Shown here piece by piece: positions 13,972 through 19,584 of a DNA stretch of 19,584 nt. Made by a program: the position numbers and the translations under genes. The notes beneath the pieces are model-generated. The model ran no database searches. It was not told the origin of the DNA and saw only the letters and a list, made by a program, of their open reading frames with translations. How positions within the stretch are numbered: the stretch's first letter is position 1; every line of letters begins with the position of its first letter. This stretch comes from an uncultured Prevotellaceae bacterium. GTDB taxonomy: Bacteria; Bacteroidota; Bacteroidia; Bacteroidales; Bacteroidaceae. The DNA is taken from assembly GCA_946403615.1 (NCBI GenBank), contig CAMJAO010000012.1, positions 1 through 19,584 of the forward strand, in the 5' to 3' direction.

Positions 13972-16900
13972 ATGAAGACACTGAAGACGATATTGACAGC
14001 GGGCGCTATGGCCTGTGCCTCTGTCGTGGCGGCACAGACACTGCCCTCGGGCAATGAATGGCATGACATGTCGGTAAACGAGGTGAACCGCTTGCCCCTG
14101 CACACGCATTTTTTCGCTTTCGAGAATGAGGCAAAAGCCATCAACGGCGACAAAAAGGCATCTGACCGTTATATCTCCCTCGACGGCACCTGGCGCTTCC
14201 ATTATGTGGATAACGCCGCCAACCGCCCGACAGACTTCTATCGCACTGACCTCGACGATTCGGCATGGGCTACCATGAGCGTGCCCGGCATGTGGGAACT
14301 CAACGGTTATGGCGACCCGGAGTATGTGAATGTGGGGTTTGCATGGCGCGGTCACTTCCAAAACAACCCGCCTGAGGTGCCTCTCAAAGACAATCATGTG
14401 GGCTCCTATCGCCGTACGGTTAACATTCCTGCCAGTTGGAAGGGACGTCAGGTCATCGCCCATTTCGGCTCCGTCACATCATGCATCTATCTGTATGTCA
14501 ACGGCCAGTTTGCAGGCTACAGCGAAGACTCGAAGGTGGCCGCAGAGTTCGACATCACCCCCTTTGTCAAGACGGGCGACAACATCATCGCCTTCCAGGT
14601 GATGCGCTGGTGCGACGGCTCTTACCTCGAAGACCAGGACTTCTGGCGGCTTTCAGGCGTGGCTCGCGACAGTTACCTCTACAGCCGTGAACAAGGCAAC
14701 CACATCGACAATATCAAAATCAACGCCACGCTCGACGACAATTACCGCGACGGCATCCTCGACATCGACGTGGAACAGACAGGAAAAGGCGCAGTGACGG
14801 CCGTACTGCTCGATGCCGACGGACGACAGGTGGCAAAAAGCAAAGTGAATGGGCATCTCACCCTGAATGTGAAACAACCGCGCCAGTGGTCGGCCGAGAT
14901 TCCCTATCTCTATACCCTCGTGACCACCCTAGCGCCCAAGAAAGGGCAAAAGGGTGAGGTCATCACGCAGAAAGTGGGCTTCCGCCGCGTGGAAATCAAA
15001 AACGCGCAGTTGCTCGTCAACGGCCAACCTATTATCATCAAGGGCGTAAACCGCCATGAGATGGACCCCGACGGCGGTTATGTGGTGAGCCGCGAACGTA
15101 TGTTGCAGGATCTCGCACTGATGAAACGCTTCAATGTGAATGCCGTGCGCACCTGCCATTATCCCGACGACCCGTTATGGTATGACCTTTGCGACGAATA
15201 CGGTTTTTACGTCGTAGGCGAGGCCAATGTCGAGAGTCATGGCTTCCTCTACGAGCGAGAGTCAGCCTCGGCCAAACCGCAGTTTGCACAACCTATCATG
15301 GAGCGCAACCAGCACAATGTGTCACTGTTGCGCAACCATCCCAGCATCATCATCTGGAGCATGGGCAACGAGACAAAGATGTGCTCGCATTTCACAAACG
15401 TCAACCATTGGATTAAAGCAAATGACAACAGCCGCCCCGTACAGTATGAACCAGCCGGTCTGGGCGACGACACCGACATCTTCTGTCCGATGTATATGTC
15501 GCAGGATGACTGTAAAAAATACGCTGGCGGCGAGAATGTGCCAAAACCGCTCATCCAGTGCGAATATGCCCATGCCATGGGCAACAGCGGCGGCGGTTTC
15601 AAAGAGTACATGGATCTGGTGCGTAAACTGCCTCATTATCAGGGCGGGTTCATCTGGGATTTCGTCGATCAGGGACTGCGTAAAGAGGCAAGGAGCAAGG
15701 AACAAATGTCAAGAGGCGCATCTGCCTATCCCGTGGCTGACCTCAAACCCCAAGCCTCAAACCTCAAACCTCAAATCATAGACTACACTTACGGTGGCGA
15801 TTACAATGATTATGACCCGTCGGACAACAACTTCAACTGTAATGGTCTGATCAGTCCTGACCGTGTGCCTAATCCTCATTTCTATGAGGTGGGCTATTTC
15901 TATCAAAATATCTGGATGTCGAAAAACTATTACAATGCGAATTTACTTATTCACAATGAGAATTTCTTCCGCCCGCTCGACAATGTGAGACTTGTCATAC
16001 GGTATATGGAAGACGGGTATTTCACCGGTGACTCCCTTGTCATTGATACCATCCATGTGGAACCCCAGGGAACACAGGAAATCCAGATAACTCAGCGACT
16101 CCATATGACTGGTGTAAGAGATTTCTTGATGAATTGTGAGTTCCAACTGAAAAACGACGAGCCGTTGATACCCGCCGGCTCAGTGGTTGCATACGCACAA
16201 TTGGATGCCACCCGTGGGCTACATGAAGTCACTCCCAAAAAATTAAGACTTCATCCGGGGCATGGTTCCGCTTTTGAGGTCATTGACAAACCCGACTTCC
16301 CTGTCATTCAACTTGACGGCATGGCAATGAAAGTGGCGTTCGACCGTACAACAGGATTTATGAAGGGTTTGATTATCAATAACTTACCTATCATCGGGCC
16401 CAGAGGCGAGTTGCGCCCCAATTTCTGGCGAGCAGTTACCGACAATGACATGGGCGCACGATTACAACAGCGCTATGCTGTGTGGCACAATCCACAAATG
16501 AACCTGGAGTCGTTCGACATCCGCTCGAAAGACAAACAAGAGACAGAGGTAACGGCCGTTTATGATATGCCCGAGGTGAAAGCGAAACTGAGACTGACCT
16601 ATCTGCTTCATGTAAGTGGCGAAGTGACTGTCATACAGAAGATGACCACTGATCCTACGGCGAAGGTGAGTGATATGTTCCGTTTCGGCATGGTAATGCA
16701 ACTGCCCTACGACATGGACCGCAGTGAATTCTACGGTCGTGGACCCGTGGAGAACTACATCGACCGTAAAGAGTCGCAGTGGCTCGGTATCTATAAGCAG
16801 ACCGCCGACGAGCAGTTCTATCCCTACGTCCGTCCGCAGGAGACAGGGCTGAAGAGCGACGTACGCTGGTGGTGGCAACGAGACGGCGAAGGCAATGGAT

Positions 16901-17166
16901 TTGAAATCGAGGCCGGACAACTCAATTCTCTGTATATGAGTGCCCTGCATTATGACCAGGAGACACTCGACGAGGGTAGGGACAAACGCCAGCGTCACCC
17001 CTCCGAACTGAAAAAATCGGAATACACCAATCTCTTTATCGACAGCGAACACATGGGTGTGGCTTGCATCAACAGTTGGGGTGCGACCCCGCTGCCGCAA
17101 CATCTGGTGAAATACGGCGACAAGGAATTGACGTTTACCATTACAAGGAAAATATTAAGTAAATAA
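13972..17166 (+). CDS. lacZ: exported GH2 beta-galactosidase with repeat-derived loop insertion
   Basis: A 1064-residue glycoside hydrolase family 2 enzyme that releases terminal beta-galactose. A signal peptide (1-21, ending VVAAQ) predicts export. The layout is the five-domain LacZ type: jelly-roll sugar-binding domain (about 45-235), Ig-like domain (240-345), TIM barrel (about 350-640), a second Ig-like domain, and the C-terminal small-chain domain (about 790-1060). The acid/base glutamate is E467 in WSMGNETK and the nucleophile E531 in QCEYAHAMGNS. W562 corresponds to LacZ W568, and F621 and N624 to LacZ F601 and N604 of the sodium site. Between W562 and YGG (607-609) there are about 25 residues more than in E. 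coli LacZ, encoded by two heptamer repeats (15685-15775). The frame is intact through the insertion. Gap to ribF is 20 bases. Confidence 0.95.
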   Translation: MKTLKTILTAGAMACASVVAAQTLPSGNEWHDMSVNEVNRLPLHTHFFAFENEAKAINGDKKASDRYISLDGTWRFHYVDNAANRPTDFYRTDLDDSAWATMSVPGMWELNGYGDPEYVNVGFAWRGHFQNNPPEVPLKDNHVGSYRRTVNIPASWKGRQVIAHFGSVTSCIYLYVNGQFAGYSEDSKVAAEFDITPFVKTGDNIIAFQVMRWCDGSYLEDQDFWRLSGVARDSYLYSREQGNHIDNIKINATLDDNYRDGILDIDVEQTGKGAVTAVLLDADGRQVAKSKVNGHLTLNVKQPRQWSAEIPYLYTLVTTLAPKKGQKGEVITQKVGFRRVEIKNAQLLVNGQPIIIKGVNRHEMDPDGGYVVSRERMLQDLALMKRFNVNAVRTCHYPDDPLWYDLCDEYGFYVVGEANVESHGFLYERESASAKPQFAQPIMERNQHNVSLLRNHPSIIIWSMGNETKMCSHFTNVNHWIKANDNSRPVQYEPAGLGDDTDIFCPMYMSQDDCKKYAGGENVPKPLIQCEYAHAMGNSGGGFKEYMDLVRKLPHYQGGFIWDFVDQGLRKEARSKEQMSRGASAYPVADLKPQASNLKPQIIDYTYGGDYNDYDPSDNNFNCNGLISPDRVPNPHFYEVGYFYQNIWMSKNYYNANLLIHNENFFRPLDNVRLVIRYMEDGYFTGDSLVIDTIHVEPQGTQEIQITQRLHMTGVRDFLMNCEFQLKNDEPLIPAGSVVAYAQLDATRGLHEVTPKKLRLHPGHGSAFEVIDKPDFPVIQLDGMAMKVAFDRTTGFMKGLIINNLPIIGPRGELRPNFWRAVTDNDMGARLQQRYAVWHNPQMNLESFDIRSKDKQETEVTAVYDMPEVKAKLRLTYLLHVSGEVTVIQKMTTDPTAKVSDMFRFGMVMQLPYDMDRSEFYGRGPVENYIDRKESQWLGIYKQTADEQFYPYVRPQETGLKSDVRWWWQRDGEGNGFEIEAGQLNSLYMSALHYDQETLDEGRDKRQRHPSELKKSEYTNLFIDSEHMGVACINSWGATPLPQHLVKYGDKELTFTITRKILSK
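15685..15775 (+). repeat. two heptamer families inside the beta-galactosidase gene
   Basis: The first block reads GAGGCAA, GGAGCAA, GGAACAA, ATGTCAA and GAGGCGC at 15685-15719, a decayed form of the GAAGCAA/GAGGCAA array at 11369-11452. After 21 unrelated bases the second block at 15741-15775 reads CCTCAAA, CCCCAAG, CCTCAAA, CCTCAAA, CCTCAAA, the family also seen at 2041-2054. Together they encode about residues 572-602, with a 7-residue period (LKPQASN then LKPQ). Both families keep the sense orientation they have elsewhere or its complement, and no stop codon arises. Confidence 0.85.
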
Positions 17167-17186
17167 GTAAAGAAGAACAAATAGAC

Positions 17187-18122
17187 ATGAAAGTGATAAG
17201 TGCTGATGGCTTATCAGACATACAACCCTGTGCGGCCACCATCGGTTTTTTCGATGGTGTGCACCTGGGGCATCAATATCTGATACAGCGGGTGTGCGAC
17301 ATCGCTGCCGCCGAGGGACTTGCCTCCGCCGTCATCACCTTTGCCGTTCATCCGCGACAAGTGGTACAAGATAATTTCCACCCCGAACTGCTTGCCTCTT
17401 TCGAAGAGAAACTGTCATTGCTGGCTGCCACCGGCGTGGATTACTGCATGATACTCCCCTTTGACGCGGCGATGGCATCCATGAGCGCGCACGATTTCAT
17501 GGAACAAGTCTTGGCGCGACAGATGAACGTACGCCACCTGTTGGTAGGTTATGACCATCGGTTCGGTCGCAGATGCAACGAAGGTTTCGAGGACTATGTG
17601 CGTTACGGCGAGGAACTGGGTATTCGCGTAGAGCGCGCCGGCGAGGTGGATATGGATGGCGAGGGCGTCAGTTCGTCGCTCATCCGTGCGTGTCTGCATC
17701 AGGGCGAGGTTGAAAAGGCAAACCAATGCCTCGGTCATCCCTACACGATGACGGGCACCGTCGTTGGCGGAGAACAGCAAGGTCGACGCATGGGCTTCCC
17801 CACCGCCAATCTGTCATTGTCAGAACCTTGCCTGTTGGTGCCCGCCACTGGCGTATATGCCGTAGATGTACGGATAGACGATGAAGAACAATGGCGACCC
17901 GCCATGATGAACATCGGCACGCGTCCCACGTTTCATGGCGACCATGTCACCCTCGAGGTGCATATTCCGCATTTCCAGGGCGATTTATACGGTCACCGGC
18001 TCACAGTAGCCTTCCGCCGACATATACGCGCAGAGCGCCAATTCGATTCCCCCGAAGCCTTGGCCGAACAATTAAAAAAAGATTTGAAAAGTCTCATTCC
18101 CAACCCTCCCTCGAGAGATTAA
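17187..18122 (+). CDS. ribF: bifunctional riboflavin kinase / FAD synthetase
   Basis: A 311-residue cytoplasmic enzyme that makes FMN from riboflavin and then FAD from FMN. The N-terminal nucleotidyltransferase domain shows GFFDGVHLGH (20-29), VGYDHRFGRR (120-129) and SSSLIR (162-167), the last being the family's SSTxIR-type motif. The C-terminal riboflavin kinase domain begins near 183 and has the signature RRMGFPTANL (200-209), TGVYAVDV and MMNIGTRPTF, then LEVHI with the conserved glutamate. Length equals that of typical bacterial RibF. It follows the beta-galactosidase by 20 bases, probably only a positional neighbour, since no functional link is obvious. No FMN riboswitch is visible before it. 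FMN made here would serve the dihydrouridine synthase and NMO/FabK-type proteins, as in any cell. Confidence 0.95.
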   Translation: MKVISADGLSDIQPCAATIGFFDGVHLGHQYLIQRVCDIAAAEGLASAVITFAVHPRQVVQDNFHPELLASFEEKLSLLAATGVDYCMILPFDAAMASMSAHDFMEQVLARQMNVRHLLVGYDHRFGRRCNEGFEDYVRYGEELGIRVERAGEVDMDGEGVSSSLIRACLHQGEVEKANQCLGHPYTMTGTVVGGEQQGRRMGFPTANLSLSEPCLLVPATGVYAVDVRIDDEEQWRPAMMNIGTRPTFHGDHVTLEVHIPHFQGDLYGHRLTVAFRRHIRAERQFDSPEALAEQLKKDLKSLIPNPPSRD

Positions 18123-18171
18123 AGAACGAGGATACTAGATATGCCTGTTTCACAAACATCTTCTCCATGAG

Positions 18172-18188
18172 CAGCGGTTTTGCCGCTG
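18172..18188 (+). terminator. hairpin downstream of ribF
   Basis: CAGCGG (18172-18177) and CCGCTG (18183-18188) pair perfectly around TTTTG, 49 bases after the ribF stop. The sequence that follows is C/T-rich but has no T-run, so termination would be weak or factor-dependent. An alternative role in the leader of the CPBP gene is possible. Confidence 0.35.
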
Positions 18189-18218
18189 TCACCTCCCATC
18201 TCTCCCATTGTACCCATT

Positions 18219-18290
18219 ACCCCAAACGACCAAACAACCAATCCCCCAAACGACCAAACAACCAATCCCCCAAACGACCAAACAACCCAA
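18219..18290 (+). repeat. three tandem 24-bp A/C-rich units before the CPBP start codon
   Basis: Units at 18219-18242, 18243-18266 and 18267-18290 are nearly identical; each contains CCCCAAACGACC followed by AAACAACC, with one mismatch at the start of the first and two near the end of the third. Each unit can be split into three related octamers (CCAAACGA, CCAAACAA, CCAATCCC). The array ends four bases before the ATG at 18295. It is G-poor and should be almost unstructured as RNA. Because 24 is a multiple of three, the upstream frame stays open through it. Confidence 0.85.
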
Positions 18291-18294
18291 ACAA

Positions 18295-19065
18295 ATGAAA
18301 AAAGCCTTATTCTATTTAATCATTTTTCTCGCTGTACAAATCGTCTGTACATATGCAGTGATGCTGATCTGGTCATGGGCATCAGGCACAGACATGGAAG
18401 AGGGCCTGGCTACAAACGCTTCTGTGGTCATTATCTCATCTGCAGTGTATAGTCTGATACTATTGGTGATGTTTCTGGTGTGCCGTTGGTGTGTCGTAGA
18501 GCGCACCTATCTTCGTTCACGCCCGTACGGAGTGCTTTTCTGGGTAGTGATAGCGGCTTTGGGCACCATCATCCCGTCGGAATGGCTGGCGGGACAATTG
18601 GATTTGCCCGACAATAACGCCGAACTGTTTCAAAATATCATGGCATCGCCGTGGGGCTACCTATCCATTTGTATCTTTGCCCCCCTGGTCGAGGAAGTGG
18701 TGTTTCGCGGTGCCATCCTCCGTTCATTGCTGGAATCTTATCGTCCGTGGATAGCCATTGTGGTGAGCGCCTTGTTCTTCGCCGCAGCCCATTTCAATTT
18801 GGCACAGATGCCCCATGCTTTTCTCATAGGCATCTTGCTCGGCTGGATGTGTTGGCGCACAGGCAGCATCATCCCCGGCATCCTCTTTCACTGGATAAAC
18901 AACACGGTGGCCTACGTCCTCTCAAACATTTATCCGGGCATGAACGACCTCACTTTCTATGAATTATTCGGCAGCGACCAGCGCCGTATCCTCATGGCGG
19001 TAGGCTTTTCTTTCTGCCTGCTCATCCCCGCATTGTTACAACTTAATTTGAGGATGAAGAAATAG
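18295..19065 (+). CDS. CPBP family intramembrane metalloprotease (CAAX/Abi type)
   Basis: A 256-residue polytopic membrane protein of the CPBP (Rce1-like) family of glutamate intramembrane proteases. About seven or eight hydrophobic segments are visible. The three signature motifs are intact: EExxxR at E133-E134-R138 (LVEEVVFRG), FxxxH at F162-H166 (FFAAAHFN), and HxxxN at H199-N203 (HWINN). Bacterial members are linked to peptide maturation, bacteriocin self-immunity or unknown processing; nothing nearby points to a substrate. The ATG at 18295 (MKKALFYL) is chosen because the open frame upstream, back to a TTG at 18208, only translates the tandem repeat. No TAnnTTTG promoter was found between ribF and this gene, so it may be read through from ribF. 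Confidence 0.9.
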   Translation: MKKALFYLIIFLAVQIVCTYAVMLIWSWASGTDMEEGLATNASVVIISSAVYSLILLVMFLVCRWCVVERTYLRSRPYGVLFWVVIAALGTIIPSEWLAGQLDLPDNNAELFQNIMASPWGYLSICIFAPLVEEVVFRGAILRSLLESYRPWIAIVVSALFFAAAHFNLAQMPHAFLIGILLGWMCWRTGSIIPGILFHWINNTVAYVLSNIYPGMNDLTFYELFGSDQRRILMAVGFSFCLLIPALLQLNLRMKK

Positions 19066-19066
19066 A

Positions 19067-19112
19067 AAAGGGACCCCTTTAGAAGCCCCCATCAGACTCC
19101 CCCAAGGGGGAG
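19067..19112 (+). terminator. two hairpins after the CPBP gene
   Basis: AAAGGG and CCCTTT (19067-19072, 19075-19080) form a tight hairpin right after the stop codon. A second, CTCCCCC with GGGGGAG (19097-19103, 19106-19112), follows 16 bases later. Neither has a T-run, so termination is likely but not proven; such G/C hairpins recur between Bacteroidetes genes. The remaining sequence to 19210 is A/T-rich and holds no gene that I can see. Confidence 0.4.
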
Positions 19113-19210
19113 AAATACGGTCGCAGAGGCATCGCCCCTACTGCATGACAAAATTATAAAAATTATTCCAATTTCTTTCCGAAAACGACCTCATGGTATG
19201 GGGAGATGGT

Positions 19211-19584
19211 TTATCTCACCACCGCCTTTTGGCCGTTGAGTATATATATGCTTCTATCGGATTGCTGCTGCTTTGGTGCGATGCCTGATGCGCCTCCATT
19301 GCCGTGGAGAATGATGTTGGCGATACCGGTCAGGTCGGCCACGTCGATATCACCGTCGGGACCGCCGTCAGGTGCGCCAGCGATGTCGGCCACTCTTGCT
19401 ATAAACACCTCGGGCGTATAGCCAAGGATATGTGCCGCCACACAAGTGAAGTCGGCCACGTCCACCTCGCCGTCACCGTTCACGTCGCCGGGGAGGACGT
19501 GATTCTTATTCAGGCTGATGACCCCGTCTTCGGTCTCTTCAATGTTCGACAGCACATAGCACAGGCGTTCTAATGCGTTACCCG
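19211..19584 (-). CDS. C-terminal part of a dockerin-containing protein, N-terminus outside window
   Basis: The frame is open from the right edge of the window, so only the last 124 residues or so are seen; the GTG at 19555 is not the true start. The segment contains a type I dockerin-like pair of calcium loops: GDVNGDGEVDVADFTCVAAH and, about 25 residues on, PDGDIDVADLTGIANIIL. Both have the D-x-N/D-x-D-G-x-x-D spacing or a close variant, each followed by a helix. The tail ends SIYILNGQKAVVR, which resembles the last strand of the Bacteroidetes type IX sorting domain (xxYIxNGKKVVVK), but the full 70-80-residue sorting domain is absent. An exported or surface protein, perhaps a hydrolase or adhesin, is likely; the catalytic or binding part lies beyond the window. 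Confidence 0.8.
   Translation of the reverse strand, partial: GNALERLCYVLSNIEETEDGVISLNKNHVLPGDVNGDGEVDVADFTCVAAHILGYTPEVFIARVADIAGAPDGGPDGDIDVADLTGIANIILHGNGGASGIAPKQQQSDRSIYILNGQKAVVR

Noticed and set aside
16462..17103. 213-residue open frame antisense to the end of the beta-galactosidase gene
   Set aside because: It is a shadow of the GH2 coding sequence with no promoter or family resemblance.
18219..18290. 24-bp tandem repeat considered as a CRISPR array or iteron origin
   Set aside because: The units are contiguous without spacers, and no replication initiator or cas gene is nearby.

Overview
The window looks like the chromosome of a Bacteroidales bacterium, most likely Prevotella or a close relative. 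Four upstream regions carry the Bacteroidetes -7 element TAnnTTTG, most gene starts lack a strong Shine-Dalgarno sequence, and the content (secreted GH2 beta-galactosidase, sialate O-acetylesterase-type esterase, dockerin-type protein, ECF sigma factor with a one-helix partner, topA-aroK-speA-argB run) fits that group. Base composition looks balanced throughout, and I see no transposase, integrase, tRNA, rRNA, CRISPR array or phage gene. No gene-free stretch exceeds 300 bases; the largest gap (11245-11459) is mostly simple repeat.

Layout. 1-2000 (+): 3' part of a tRNA-dihydrouridine synthase gene overlapping a MATE transporter gene, ended by a strong hairpin. 2050-3000 (-): an FMN-dependent nitronate monooxygenase/FabK-type enzyme, divergent from a small gene of unknown function (3147-3611, +). 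3771-4749 (+): an ECF sigma factor and a probable membrane anti-sigma partner, closed by a terminator. 4940-10612 (-): in transcription order topA, aroK, speA, argB, linking DNA topology, chorismate synthesis, polyamine synthesis and arginine synthesis. 10720-12890 (-): a zinc-ribbon Nudix hydrolase and an exported SGNH-type esterase. 13047-17166 (+): an exported alpha/beta hydrolase and a large exported GH2 beta-galactosidase. 17187-19065 (+): ribF and a CPBP-family membrane protease. 19211-19584 (-): the C-terminal end of a dockerin-containing protein running off the window.

How the genes work together. The two esterases and the beta-galactosidase plausibly form a small glycan-degradation set: esterases remove acyl groups and the galactosidase removes galactose from exported or periplasmic substrates. 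No SusC/SusD pair lies here, so it is not a complete polysaccharide-utilisation locus within the window. The speA-argB pair places arginine formation and arginine consumption side by side.

The most interesting structure is in short repeats rather than genes. Two heptanucleotide families (GAAGCAA-like and CCTCAAA-like) occur at gene 3' ends and appear again, side by side and in frame, inside the beta-galactosidase gene, where they account for about 25 extra residues in a loop near the active site. A separate A/C-rich repeat sits directly before the start codons of both the CPBP protease and the Nudix hydrolase. I found no clear evidence of a wholly new biological system; most of the window is ordinary core genome.
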